This document shows positions 20,085-29,977 of a stretch of DNA of 64,000 bases, piece by piece. Made by a program: the position numbers and the translations under genes. The stretch covers positions 1,178,001-1,242,000 of the forward strand of contig NZ_JABFCS010000001.1 in assembly GCF_013087525.1 (NCBI RefSeq). The letters run 5' to 3'. A model generated the notes under the pieces. The model was given only the letters and a program-made list of their open reading frames with translations. It ran no database searches and was not told where the DNA came from. How positions within the stretch are numbered: position 1 is the first letter of the stretch; each line of letters opens with the position of its first letter. Source of the DNA: Ramlibacter montanisoli. Its GTDB lineage: Bacteria; Pseudomonadota; Gammaproteobacteria; Burkholderiales; Burkholderiaceae_C.

Positions 20085-20195
20085 GCGCTGGGGTTCGGCT
20101 GCGCCTCACCGCCAGCCTACGGGCGGCAACGGCATCGTGGTGTCATGTAGGCTGGGGTAAGCGCGAAGCCGCACCCCAGCGATGCGCGACGCGCT
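20085..20195. repeat. Pair of REP-like units between convergent genes
   Basis: Two inverted half-units, 20085-20120 (ending CCAGCCTAC) and 20147-20195 (beginning GTAGGCTGGGG), separated by 26 bases. Each can fold through GCTGGGGT/ACCCCAGC arms. They match the units in the element at 9933-10006, here with the order reversed. They sit between the 3' ends of fdx and the lyase gene and run two bases into the lyase stop codon, so they may end both transcripts. Confidence 0.75.
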
Positions 20196-21051
20196 ACTCG
20201 TACTTCTTCCCCGCCGCCAGCAACTCCGGCGTCCCGATCACGGCGTTCAGCCCGTCGAAATCCAGCATCTCCCCGCGCATCGCCGCCGTCGTGCCGTCCT
20301 GCCTGAGCGTGCCGTAATAGCGCGCCAGCGTGTGCGCCACCGCCCGCGCCGTGCCGCCAGGGAAGATGACGATGCGGAATCCGATCCGCCCCAGCTCCTG
20401 CGCATCCAGCACCGGCGTCTTGCCGCCTTCCACCATGTTGGCCAGCAGCGGAATCCGCGACGCGAAGCGATCGCAGGCGGCGCGCATCTGCTCGGGGCTG
20501 CGCAGCGCCTCGATGAACAGCGCGTCCACTCCGCACTCCAGGTAGCGCTCGGCGCGCTCCAGCGCCGCGTCCAGCCCTTCGATGGCGAGCGCATCGGTGC
20601 GGGCGAGGATCAGCGTCTCGCTGCTGCGCCGCGCATCCAGGGCCGCCCGCAGCTTGCCGCACATCTCGTTCACTCCCACCACCGCCTTGCCATCGAGGTG
20701 GCCGCAGCGCTTGGGAAAGCCCTGGTCCTCCAGCTGGATCATGGCCGCGCCGGCCCTCTCGAACTCGCGCACCGTGCGCTGGACGTTCAGCGCATTGCCG
20801 AAGCCGGTGTCGCCATCGACGATCACCGGCAGCCGCACGCGGTCCGTGATGTGCGCCAGCGTCTGGGCGACCTCGGTGGCGGTCGTCAGGCCGACGTCGG
20901 AGCGGCCCAGGCGCGTGTAGGCGATCGAGGCGCCGGACAGGTAGAGCGCCTCGAAGCCGGCCTGTTCCGCCAGCAGGGCGCTGAGCGCGTCGTACACGCC
21001 CGGCGCCAGCAGGGGCTGCGGCCGGGCCAGCAAGGTCTTCAGGGAGGTCAT
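20194..21051 (-). CDS. Isocitrate lyase/PEP mutase superfamily lyase (2,3-dimethylmalate/methylisocitrate lyase-like)
   Basis: A 285-residue enzyme of the superfamily that cleaves 2-hydroxy-dicarboxylates to a 2-oxoacid and a carboxylate. It shows the substrate-loop pattern EDQGFPKRCGH, the metal-site DGDTGFGN and LARTDA, and MVEGGKTP. The KRCGH loop with Cys indicates a lyase rather than PEP mutase. Length fits methylisocitrate or 2,3-dimethylmalate lyase. It is the last gene of a 12-gene operon and overlaps the previous gene by ATGA. Together with the aconitase-type hydratase in the same operon it would split a substituted malate; the exact substrate is inferred. Confidence 0.82.
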   Translation of the reverse strand: MTSLKTLLARPQPLLAPGVYDALSALLAEQAGFEALYLSGASIAYTRLGRSDVGLTTATEVAQTLAHITDRVRLPVIVDGDTGFGNALNVQRTVREFERAGAAMIQLEDQGFPKRCGHLDGKAVVGVNEMCGKLRAALDARRSSETLILARTDALAIEGLDAALERAERYLECGVDALFIEALRSPEQMRAACDRFASRIPLLANMVEGGKTPVLDAQELGRIGFRIVIFPGGTARAVAHTLARYYGTLRQDGTTAAMRGEMLDFDGLNAVIGTPELLAAGKKYE

Positions 21052-22402
21052 GGCTGCTTTCCTGGCCGCAGTTGCGCGGCCGCGGTGCCGGCGGCGATCC
21101 AGCCGCCGGCGATCGCGCTCAAGAGGCCGTTGCCGGAGAGATAGCCCCAGACCGCGTTGCCGCTGACGCCGCGCGCGGCGCCGCCGGCGGCCAGCAGGTT
21201 GGGGAACAGGGAGCCGTCGCCGCGGCGCACGCGGCAGCGCGCGTCGATGTCGAGGCCGCCTTGCGTGTGGAACAGGGCGCCGGTGACGCGCACGGCGTGG
21301 AAGGGCGGGCCGAAGCGCTCGATCTCCGGCGCCAGCGCGGAAGGCGCGCAGCCGATGATCGCGGCCAGCACATCACGGTCCGCGGCCGTGCGCAGCGCGC
21401 CCGCTGCCTCCGCCTCGCGGAAGTCCGGGAACTCGCGCGCCAGCGCCAGCTGCGCATCGCCGAACACGTTCCAGGCCGTGCCCCGGGCTGCGCCAGCACG
21501 TCCACGGCCGCTTCCGAGTAGCCCTGCTTCTCGTCGTGAAAGCGTTCGCCGCGCGCATTGAGTTGCACGCCGCCTTCCATCATCACGGCCCAGGTCATCA
21601 AGGCGCCCTGCGGCACCACCCAGGAGCCGTGCCCCTGGTAGCCGCCGAGGTCGGCGAGCGCCGCGCCCAGCGCCTGGCCCCAGAGGATGGCGCTGCCGTC
21701 GTTGCCGGCGTGGCCCGCGAAGGTCGCGTCGCGCATTTCCGGCAGCAGGTCGCGCACGAGCTGTGCGTTGCCGCCGAAGCCGTTGCAGGCCAGCAGCAGC
21801 GTGTCGCAGGCGATGTGCTCCAGCGCGCCGCCGGGACGCGCGATGCCGACGCCGAGGATGCGATCCTGAGTATCGGCCCAGAGTTCGGTCACGTGCGCGG
21901 AGGGCAGCACGTCCACGCCGGCCCGCGTCGCCGCATCCAGCAGCGCGGCGACCAGCGCGGCGCCGGTGCGCTGCGGCAGCGTGTGCATGCGGTGCACGCG
22001 ATGACCCGGGTAGAGGAAGTTGTCCAGCACCTCGAAATGCAAGCCGTGGTCCGCCAGCCGGTCCAGCGCCGGCGCGGCGGCTTCCGCATAGGCGCGCACC
22101 AGGTGCAGTGCCCCGGTCGCCTTGTTCTTGCGGACGATGTCCTCCGCGAACACCTCCACGCTGTCGGAGATGCCTTGCGCCGCCTGGGCCCGCGTGCCGG
22201 CCGCCGGGATGAAGCCGGAGGACAGGGCGGTGGAGCCGCTGGGCGTCGCATCGCGCTCCAGCACCACGCACTCCACGCCGGCATCGGCCAGCGCGATCGC
22301 CGCCACCAGGCCGCAGGCGCCGCCGCCGACGATGGCCACCGGCACGCGCACCGGCGCCTCCAGGCGCTCGGCGCGGACGATGCGGGGAGCAGCAGCGGTC
22401 AT
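21048..22402 (-). CDS. FAD-dependent dehydrogenase, fumarate-reductase flavoprotein family, frameshifted
   Basis: Flavoprotein related to fumarate reductase/succinate dehydrogenase, tricarballylate dehydrogenase and 3-ketosteroid dehydrogenase. FAD site VAIVGGGACGLVAAIAL at residues about 20-37; FRD-type segments LLLACNGFGGN and TQGGLDID; C-terminal AAGGAARGVSG. There is no cytochrome or transporter partner and no signal peptide. The frame shifts near base 21482 in a CCCCGGG run; adding one G on the coding strand joins LAQPG to GTAWNVFGDA and gives 451 residues. In this operon it could oxidise or reduce the C=C bond of a dicarboxylate before or after hydration. The electron acceptor is unknown. 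Confidence 0.78.
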
Positions 22403-22406
22403 GCGT

Positions 22407-23881
22407 TCAGGTGGTGGGGCGGAACAGGTACTGCCCGCGCGGCTGGCCGATCACCCCGCGGTCCTGCGCGTAGATCTGCTCGCCGCGCAGGTAGGTGGCT
22501 TCCACCCGCGCCGACAGCTCAGGCCCTCGAAAGGCGTGTAGCCCTGCGTGGAGGGCGAGTCCTTGGCGTGGATGGTCCAGGTCCTGGCCGGATCGACCAG
22601 CGCCAGGTCGGCGTCGTAGCCCTCGGCGATGTCGCCCTTGCGGTTCAGGCCGAAGCGCTGCGCCGGCGTCCAGCTGGTCACGCGCGCCATGTGGTTGTAG
22701 TCCATGCCGCGCCGCGTCCCTTCGCTCACCAGCGAGGGCAGCAGGTACTCGGTGCCGCCGAAGCCGCTCTTGGCCATCCAGATGTTGCCGAAGTAGTGCT
22801 TGGGCACCTTGGTCTCGTGGCGGCAGCAGGCGTGGTCGGACACCACCCAGTCCAGCTCGCCGGCCAGCAGCGCCTGCCAGAGAAATTCCACGTCGGCGCG
22901 CGGGCGGATCGGCGGGTTCACCTTCGCCAGTTCGGCCGCCGGCGAATGGATGTCCAGCATCAGGTGGCCGATGGTCACCTCGCGCTTGAAGTCGATGTGC
23001 GGGAAGGCGTCGGCCATCAGCAGCGCCGCCTGCACCGCCTTGCGCGAGCTCAGGTGCAGCAGGTTGATGTTGGGCAGGGCGGTCTCGTTGGCCAGGTAGC
23101 TGGCGATGAACACGGCCAGGCCTTCCGAGTGCTGCGGCCGCGAGGCGCTGTAGGCGGCCAGTCCGGAGAGCGAGGAGTCCTTCTCCACCAGTTTGGTGTA
23201 GGCGGTCATGATTTCCGCCGTTTCGCAGTGCAGCGACAGCGAGATCTGGTGCGCGCGCTCGGGCATGCGCTCGCGCGCCGCCTGGATGCCGCGCATGATG
23301 AATTCGAAGTGCGCGAAGTCGTAGCGCTCGTCCTCGCCGATCATCAGGAACTGGCGCTGCGAGTCGCTGGCGCCGTGCAGGCCGTGCGAGCCGTAGAACA
23401 TGAAGATCTTGAAGCTGGAGACGCCGTGCTTCTCGATCAGCATCGGGATCTCCTCGATGTGCGTGCGGTCCATCGGCGCCAGGTGGTAGCCGTAGTCGAC
23501 GTGGAAGCGGTTCTTCGAAATCTCCAGCACCTCGGGATAGAAGTCCGCGTAGGGCCCGCCCTTGTTCAGGTAGTACTGGCCGGTGCGGAAGTAGTTCAGG
23601 CTGGAGGTGACGCCGCCCATGGCCGCCGCCTTCGATTCCGTCACCGCGTCCTCGCCCAGCGGCGAGTAGATGCCGGAGTGCATGTGCGCGTCCACCACGC
23701 CGGGGAAGGCCAGCAGGCCGCGGCCGTCCTGCACCTGCCTGGCCTGCGTAGGATCGATGCCGGGTGCCACCCGAGCGAACTTGCCGTCGCGGATGGCGAT
23801 GTCCCCGGCATGCACGGCGTTGCCCTGCGGGCGGACCACGCGCACGTTCTTGATCAGGAGGTCGTAGAGGGGAGCGTTCAC
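22407..23881 (-). CDS. Cyclic amidohydrolase (dihydropyrimidinase/dihydroorotase-like), frameshifted near the 3' end
   Basis: Metal-dependent hydrolase of the D-hydantoinase/dihydroorotase group, opening a cyclic amide or imide. Motifs: VVDAHMHSGIY (metal His pair), SSFKIFMFYG with the Lys that is carboxylated in the family, SLHCETAEIM, LLHLSS and WVVSDHAC (metal Asp). One base seems lost near 22520 (CCTG(G)AGCTG, the same context as at base 566); the true C-terminus is the frame ending YLFRPTT, giving 491 residues. GTG start overlapping the hydratase small-subunit stop. The ring substrate is unknown; cyclic imides, lactams and hydantoins are all possible. Confidence 0.82.
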
Positions 23882-24377
23882 GGTGTCGTCCTCGCCTGGA
23901 AGCGTTGTTGCAGCTGGGGCAGCAGGCCACCCGCCTCGACCATGTCGAGCAGGAAGCCGGGGATGGGGTCGGCCTGCAGCACCTGGTTGCCCGGGCGCGT
24001 GACGGTGCCGGCGCGGGCATCGAAGGCGATGCGCTCACCTTCGTGGATCACGTCGCAGCCGGGGCAGGTGAGCAGCAGCAACCCCAGGTTGAAGGCGTTG
24101 CGGAAGAACAGGCCCGAGTAGGAAGGCGCGATCACCGCGGCGATGCCCAGGTGACGCAGCGCGCCGGCCGCCTGTTCGCGCGAGGAACCGATGCCGAAGT
24201 TGCGGCCGGCCACCAGCACGTCGCCGGGCCGCACGCCGGCGGCGAAGGGGGCAGCAGCGACTCGAGGCAATGCTGCGCGATGACGTCCACGCCGTGCTGC
24301 ATCCAGGCGCCCGGCGCCAAGGCGTCGGTGTCGACGTCGGGCCCGACCCGCCACACGCGGTGCAGTTCAGCGCCCAT
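23878..24377 (-). CDS. Aconitase-family hydratase small subunit (LeuD/DmdB-like), frameshifted
   Basis: Swivel-domain subunit paired with the LeuC-like protein. It contains DVDTDALAPG near the N-terminus, the characteristic GRNFGIGSSREQAAGALRHLG and SYSGLFFRNAFNLGLLLL. One base is missing in the G run at 24247-24251, after which the frame resumes FAAGVRPGDVL. Restored length is 166 residues, normal for stand-alone small subunits. It overlaps the large-subunit gene by 11 bases. No other leu gene is nearby, so 3-isopropylmalate isomerase is unlikely. Confidence 0.8.
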
Positions 24378-25636
24378 CGAGCACCTCGCGCGGATCGATG
24401 ATGCGGCCCGCCACCGCGGACGCGGCGACGGTGTACGCCGAGGCGAGGTACACCTTGGTGGTCGGCGGGCCCATGCGGCCCCGGAAGTTGCGCGCCGTGC
24501 TGGAGATCACCGTCTCGCCGGCCGCGAAGCTGTCGCCGTAGCCGGCGCAGACGCCGCAGGCGCTGGGCAGCAACTGCGCGCCGGCGTCCTCCAGCACCTT
24601 CATCGTGCCTTCGCGCTGGGCGGCATCGCGGTCAGAGTGGCTGGCCGGCGCCACCAGCAGGCGCACGCCGGCCGCCACGCGCTTGCCGCGCAGGACGCGG
24701 GCGGCGAAGCGCAGGTCCTCCAGCTTGGCGCCAGTGCAGGCGCCGATGTAGGCGGCCTGGACCGCCGTGCTGCGGAAGTCGGAGGCGTCGGCGACGTTCG
24801 CGGGGCTGAAGGGGCTGCCACCTGCGGCGCCAGCGCGCTGCCTTCGAAGCGGTGCTCCTCGGTGATGCTGCCCTGGTCGGAGAACCAGGGCGTGATCTCC
24901 ACCGGGCCGCTGCCGTGCGCCTCCAGCCACTCGCGGGTGACGTCGTCCGGCGCGATCAGGCCGACCTGCGCGCCGAGTTCGGCGCTCATGTTCCGAGGGT
25001 CATCCTCTCCTCCATCGGCAGCGCGCGCACGGCCTCGCCGGCGAACTCCACCGCCTGGTAGCCGCCGCCGTTCATGCCGAAGCGGCCGATCATCGCCAGC
25101 ATCATGTCCTTGGCGGTCACGGCGCGGCCCAGGCGCCCGTACCAGCGCATCCGGATGGTGCGCGGCACCTGCACCCAGATCTCGCCCGTGGTCACCACGC
25201 CCAGCATCTCGGTGCTGCCGATGCCGAACATGTAGGCGCCGAAGGCCCCGCCAGTGGGCGAGTGCGAGTCGCCGCCGACGCAGAACATGCCGGGCCGGAT
25301 GTGCCCGTGCTGCGGCACCACCACGTGGCAGATGCCGATCGAGTCGTACACGTGCGGCAGCTGCTGGTCGCGGGCCCAGTCGCGGGCGATGCGCACGATG
25401 CGGCGCGCGTCCTCGTTGCGCTCCGGCACGTAGTGGTCCATCACCAGCACGACACGCGACTTGTCCCAGATCTGCGCGCCCAGCTGTTCCAGCATCGGCT
25501 GCAGGCGGCGCGGCCCGGACGAGTCGTGGAACATCGCGAGGTCCACCTTGCAGGTGACGATCTCGCCGACGCGCACCTCCTGCCGCCCCGCGGCGCGGGC
25601 GATGAGTTTCTGCGCGAGCGACTGGGCGGGGGTCAT
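24367..25636 (-). CDS. Aconitase-family hydratase large subunit (LeuC/DmdA-like), two frameshifts
   Basis: Large subunit of a 4Fe-4S hydro-lyase (isopropylmalate isomerase/homoaconitase/dimethylmaleate hydratase type). Signatures: VMDHYVP, FCVGGDSHSPTGGAFG, AAYIGACTGAKLEDLR with a cluster Cys, and PSACGVCAGYG. Single-base losses near 24993 (between MTLG and NMSAELG) and near 24818 (before SPFSPANVADASD) split it into three frames; restored length is 423 residues. ATG overlapping the upstream stop (ATGA). Its place beside a malate-lyase-type gene suggests hydration of a maleate derivative, as DmdAB does in nicotinate fermentation. Confidence 0.82.
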
Positions 25637-26604
25637 TCCGGCTTGGCTCCCGAGTACTTCACCACCTTCGCCCAGCGTCCGATCTCCTCGTGCACGAAGC
25701 GCGCAAATTCCTCCGGCGCGTTGCCGACCGGCGTCGCGCCCTCGGTCTCGATGCGCCTCTTCACGTCCGGCGAGGCAATGGCCTGGCGGGCCGCGTCGCT
25801 CAGGCGCCTGACCAGCTCGGGCGGCGTGCGCGCGGGCGCGAACAGCCCGAACCAGGCACTGGACTGGTAGCCGGGCAGCACTTCGGCGATCGCCGGCACG
25901 TCCGGGAAGGCGGCGAGGCGGCGTGGGCTGGTGACGCCCAGTGCCTTGAGCTTGCCGGCGCGCACGTGCGCCTGTGCGTTGCCCACGTTGGCGAACATCA
26001 GTTCCACCTGGCCGGCCAGCACGTCCTGGATGGCGGGTGCGGTGCCCTTGTAGGGGATGTTGACGATGTAGGTCCCCGACATCATCTTGAAGGCTTCGCC
26101 CGCCAGGTGCACCGAGGAGCCGAGCGCGCCGATGGCGAAGTTCAGCTTGCCCGGCTTGGCCTTGGCCAGTGCGACCAGCTCGCGCAGGCTGTTGGCCGGC
26201 AGCGAGGGATGCGCCACCAGCAGCGCCGGCGTGGTGGACACCATGGTCAGCGGCGTGAAGTCCTTCTCCGGGTCGAAGGGCAGCGAGGGATACAGGCTGG
26301 CGTTGATCGCATGGCTGGTGAAGCTCATGAGCAGCGTGTTGCCGTCCGGTGGCGCCTTGGCCACCAGGTCGGCGGCGATGTTGCCGCCGGCGCCGGGGCG
26401 GTTCTCCACCACGACCACGCGGCCCAGCGCGCGACCGAGTTCGGTTGCCAGCGCGCGCGCCATGGTGTCGGTGGTGCCGCCGGCCGGCGCGACGACCAGG
26501 ATGCGCACGGGCGCCTGCGTGCCTTGGGCACGCGCACCGCCGGCCGCGGCGAGGAGGGCCGCGGCGATCAGCCGGCGGCGGGAGAGGAAAGAGTCGAGTT
26601 CCAT
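25633..26604 (-). CDS. Bug/TctC-family periplasmic substrate-binding protein
   Basis: Tripartite-tricarboxylate-transporter type solute-binding protein (323 residues), a family greatly expanded in Burkholderiales. Twin-arginine-like signal (SRRRLIAAALLAAAGGARA, residues 8-26), then the family features VVAPAGGTTDTMAR, VVVENRPGAGGN and the YKGTAPAIQDVLAGQV segment. Members usually bind carboxylates. There are no TctA/TctB membrane genes nearby, so it is an orphan binding protein within an operon that already has an ABC importer. It begins 3 bases after livF. Confidence 0.9.
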   Translation of the reverse strand: MELDSFLSRRRLIAAALLAAAGGARAQGTQAPVRILVVAPAGGTTDTMARALATELGRALGRVVVVENRPGAGGNIAADLVAKAPPDGNTLLMSFTSHAINASLYPSLPFDPEKDFTPLTMVSTTPALLVAHPSLPANSLRELVALAKAKPGKLNFAIGALGSSVHLAGEAFKMMSGTYIVNIPYKGTAPAIQDVLAGQVELMFANVGNAQAHVRAGKLKALGVTSPRRLAAFPDVPAIAEVLPGYQSSAWFGLFAPARTPPELVRRLSDAARQAIASPDVKRRIETEGATPVGNAPEEFARFVHEEIGRWAKVVKYSGAKPE

Positions 26605-26607
26605 GTT

Positions 26608-27321
26608 TCAGACACCGAGGTAGGCCTGCCGCAGGCGATCGGTTGCCAGCAGTTCGGCGGCCGTGCCGGAGAACTGGATCGCGCCGTTCTCCATCACGTA
26701 GGCGCGCTGCGCGATCTCCAGCGACTGGGCGACGTTCTGTTCCACGAGGAGGATGGCGAGGCCCTGCGCATGCAGGCGGCCGACCAGGCCGAACAGTTCC
26801 TCCACCAGCAGCGGCGAGAGTCCCAGCGAAGGCTCGTCCAGGATCAGCAGGCGCGGCTCGCCCATCAGGCCGCGGCCGATCGCCAGCATCTGCTGCTCGC
26901 CGCCGCTCATGGTGCCGGCCAGCTGCGTGACGCGTTCCTTCAGGCGCGGGAAGATCCCGAACACGCGCTCCAGATTGGCGGCCCGGTTGGCGCGCGCGCG
27001 CGTGAAGGAACCCAGTTCCAGGTTCTCCAGCACCGACAGGTTGGGGAAGATGCGCCGGCCTTCCGGCACGTGGATCAGTCCCGCCGCCACCACGTCGCGG
27101 TAGTGGGCGCGCGTGATGTCGCGCCCGTCGAAGCGCACGCTGCCCGCGCGCGCCGGCAGCAGTGCGCTGACGGTCTGGTTGAAGGTGCTCTTGCCGGCGC
27201 CGTTGCTTCCCAGCAGGGCGACGATCTCGCCGGCGCCCACGTCCAGGTCGACGCCGCGCAGCACTTCGACCGCGCCGTAGCCGCTGCGCAGTCCCCGCAC
27301 GGAAAGCAGCGTTTGACTCAT
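26608..27321 (-). CDS. livF: Liv-type ABC transporter ATP-binding protein
   Basis: ATPase subunit (237 residues) of a branched-chain-amino-acid-type importer. Walker A LLGSNGAGKST, signature MSGGEQQMLAIGR, Walker B LLILDEPSLGLSP and the H-loop region ILLVEQN. Its ATG overlaps the livG stop (ATGA). Liv-type systems in Burkholderiales also import aromatic and carboxylic compounds, so the name denotes family, not substrate. Confidence 0.9.
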   Translation of the reverse strand: MSQTLLSVRGLRSGYGAVEVLRGVDLDVGAGEIVALLGSNGAGKSTFNQTVSALLPARAGSVRFDGRDITRAHYRDVVAAGLIHVPEGRRIFPNLSVLENLELGSFTRARANRAANLERVFGIFPRLKERVTQLAGTMSGGEQQMLAIGRGLMGEPRLLILDEPSLGLSPLLVEELFGLVGRLHAQGLAILLVEQNVAQSLEIAQRAYVMENGAIQFSGTAAELLATDRLRQAYLGV

Positions 27322-28079
27322 GCGGCCTCCGCTTTCGCGATGCGGCCGAGGCGTTCGGCGGTGCCGTGCCCCAGGTAGGCTTCGATCACGCGCGGATCGC
27401 GCGTCACTTCGCCGGGCGTGCCCGAAGCGATCAGCTGCCCCTGCGCCAGCACCCACACGTGCGAGGCCAGGTGCATCACGGCCTGCATCACGTGCTCGAT
27501 CATCAGCACCGTGACACCGCCGGCGGCGATGTCGCGCACCACGGGGACCATCTCGGCCACCTCCTGGGGGTTCAGGCCGGCCAGAACTTCGTCCAGCAGC
27601 AGCAGGCGCGGCCGTGTCGCCAGGGTGCGCGCCAGCTCCAGCCGCTTGCGGCCGGCGACGGTGAGTTCGCCGGCGGGCTGGTCCAGCTGCGCAAACAGAC
27701 CCACCCGCCGCGCCACGGCCTCGGCCTGGGCGAGCGCATCGCTGCGTCCCGCGCAATGCAGGTGGGCACCGACCGCGATGTTCTCGCGCACGGTCTGCGC
27801 CGCGAAGGGCTGCACGATCTGGAAGGTGCGCGTCATGCCGCGCCGCGCGTTCAGGTGCGGCGGCTGGCCGGTGATGTCGGTGCCGTCGAAGGCGATGCGG
27901 CCGGCGTCGGGCTTCAGGAAGCCGGCCATCAGCGCGAACAGCGTGGTCTTGCCGGCGCCGTTGGGCCCGATCAGCGCGCTCAGGCTGCCGGCCGCCACGT
28001 CCAGCGACACGGACTGCACCGCGGCCAGGCCGCCGAAGGACTTGGAGACGCCGTCCAGGCGCAGCAGCGGCTCAGCCAC
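27318..28079 (-). CDS. livG: Liv-type ABC transporter ATP-binding protein
   Basis: Second ATPase subunit (253 residues). Walker A IGPNGAGKTTLFA, signature LTVAGRKRLELAR (the LSGGQ position is degenerate, as is usual in LivG), Walker B LLLLDEVLAGLNP and LMIEHVM. I chose the GTG start with GGGAGG upstream, which overlaps the livM stop by 8 bases; an ATG ten codons upstream lies inside livM. Confidence 0.88.
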   Translation of the reverse strand: MAEPLLRLDGVSKSFGGLAAVQSVSLDVAAGSLSALIGPNGAGKTTLFALMAGFLKPDAGRIAFDGTDITGQPPHLNARRGMTRTFQIVQPFAAQTVRENIAVGAHLHCAGRSDALAQAEAVARRVGLFAQLDQPAGELTVAGRKRLELARTLATRPRLLLLDEVLAGLNPQEVAEMVPVVRDIAAGGVTVLMIEHVMQAVMHLASHVWVLAQGQLIASGTPGEVTRDPRVIEAYLGHGTAERLGRIAKAEAA

Positions 28080-29086
28080 CGTGGGCCTCCCGCGGTTCGG
28101 GCGCGGCAACCGGCGGGTTGCGTGTCCAGAGCCTGCGCACCGACAGGCCGATGCCCAGCACGCCGCGCGGCGCGAACATCACGATGGCGATCAGCACCGC
28201 GCCGTAGATGATCATGTTGATGCCGGGCAGGGCGCCGAACAGGCCGCGCGTGAGCTCGGCCAGCAGGTGCAGCGCCAGCGCGCCCAGCACCGGGCCCCAC
28301 AGCGTTCCCAGCCCGCCCACGATCGCGGCCACCAGCGCCTCCACCGAGGTGTGCGGCCCGTAGGCGATGCCCGGGTCGATGTATTGGAAGACCTGCACGT
28401 AGAAGGCGCCGGCCGCGCCCATGAAGGCGCCCGACAGGCCGATGGCGCCGAGCTTGACGCGGAAGGGGTCGACGCCGATGGCCCGTGCGGCATCCTCGTT
28501 GTCGCGCACCGCCTGCAGCCAGGCGCCGAAGCGCGAGTGGCGCAGCCAGGTGGTGGCCAGCAGGCCCAGCGTCACCAGCCCCAGCACCAGCCAGACATAG
28601 CCGCGCCGGTCGCCGAACTGCATGTTGGCCGCGCCTTCGCGCAGCGGCACCATCAGGCCGACGCCGGCTCCCGTGAAGGGCACCGACAGCGACAGGATGC
28701 GGAACACCTCCGCGAAGGCCAGCGTCACCAGCGCGAAGTAGGAGCCCTTGAGGCCGTAGCGGAAGGACAGGGCGCCGAAGAACAGGCCGACGAGGGCAGC
28801 GGCCACGACCGCCAGCACCAGCGCCGGCCAGGGATTGATCCCGCCCTGCAAGCTGTGCGATCGCCTGCACGTACGCGCCGGTGCCGAAGAACAGGGCGTG
28901 GCCAAAGGAGAACTGCCCGCCGTAGCCCCCCAGCAGGTTCCAGGACTGCGCCATCAGGCAGCCGTAGAGGGCCATCATGGTGAAGTTCAGGACGACTCCT
29001 GAGCGCGAAGTCGCCGCCAGCACCGCCACCGCCAGCACGAAGACGGCGATCTGCAGCAGGTCGCGCCTCGGGGAGAGCGTGCTCAT
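28072..29086 (-). CDS. livM: Liv-type ABC transporter permease, frameshifted
   Basis: Inner-membrane permease with several hydrophobic segments, the first at LLQIAVFVLAVAVLAATS, and the typical NLLGGYGGQFSFGHALFFGTGAY motif. The frame breaks near base 28853, where GAYVQAIAQ should lead into LQGGINPW; two bases are missing before TTGCAG, the same short context as in iscU. Restored length is 338 residues. ATG overlaps the livH stop (ATGA). Confidence 0.87.
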
Positions 29087-29955
29087 GCCTTGGCCCCGAA
29101 CAGGCCCTGCGGCCGGAACAGCAGCACGGCGATGAACAACAGGAAGATGCCGATCTGCCCCAGCGATTCGCCGAACCACAGGCCCCCGAGCGACTCCACC
29201 ACGCCGATCAGCAGCCCGCCCAGCAAGGCGCCGGCGAAGCTCCCCATGCCGCCCAGGACGACGATGGTGAAGGCCACCAGCACGAAGCCGTTGCCCACCT
29301 GCGGATTCACGTAGTACGCGGGCAGCAGGAAGCAGGCGGCCGCCCCCAGGCAGGCCAGGCCGATGCCGAAGCTCATGGCGTAGACGTGGTCCACGTCGAT
29401 GCCGACCAGCCGCGCGCCGTGCTTCTCGCGCGCCACCGCGCGGATGGCGCGGCCCAGGTCGGTCCGGCGCACGATCCACAGCAGCACCGCGGAGGTCACC
29501 AGCGCGCCCCCGAAAGCCACCAGCTTGGTCACCGAAATCATCGCTGGGCCGATCGCCACCGTCGCCAGCGTGTAGGGCGTCTCGATCGTGCGCGTGTCCG
29601 ACTTGAAGGCGAGCAGGGCGATGTTCTCCAGCACGATCGCCAGGCCCAGCGTCACCAGCAGGATGTTCTCGTCGCGGCCGTGGCTGGCGCGGTTGACGAT
29701 GCAGCGCTGCAGCGCGTAGCCGGCCACGAACATCACGGCCCCCATGGGCAGCAGCGCCAGGTAGGGATCGAGGCCGAAGGCCTGCTTGAGGAAATAGACG
29801 CCGTACAGCGCCATCATCAGCGCCGCGCCGTGGGCGAAATTGATGATGTGCAGAACGCCGTAGATCAGCGTCAGGCCTAGCGCCACCAGCGCGTACACCG
29901 CGCCGGTGGTCAGGCCGTTCAGGACCGCCGGGAACAGGATGCCGAAGTCGAACAT
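29083..29955 (-). CDS. livH: Liv-type ABC transporter permease
   Basis: Inner-membrane permease, 290 residues, complete, with about eight hydrophobic helices and the LivH signature GLTTGAVYALVALGLTLIYGV at the N-terminus. It lies 22 bases after the binding-protein gene and overlaps livM. Confidence 0.92.
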   Translation of the reverse strand: MFDFGILFPAVLNGLTTGAVYALVALGLTLIYGVLHIINFAHGAALMMALYGVYFLKQAFGLDPYLALLPMGAVMFVAGYALQRCIVNRASHGRDENILLVTLGLAIVLENIALLAFKSDTRTIETPYTLATVAIGPAMISVTKLVAFGGALVTSAVLLWIVRRTDLGRAIRAVAREKHGARLVGIDVDHVYAMSFGIGLACLGAAACFLLPAYYVNPQVGNGFVLVAFTIVVLGGMGSFAGALLGGLLIGVVESLGGLWFGESLGQIGIFLLFIAVLLFRPQGLFGAKA

Positions 29956-29977
29956 GCCGCGTCCCGGGAGTGCGAGC

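Noticed and set aside
24367..25636. Annotation as leucine-biosynthetic leuC/leuD
   Set aside because: No leuA or leuB nearby, and the genes lie in an importer-amidohydrolase-lyase operon; a catabolic hydratase is more likely.
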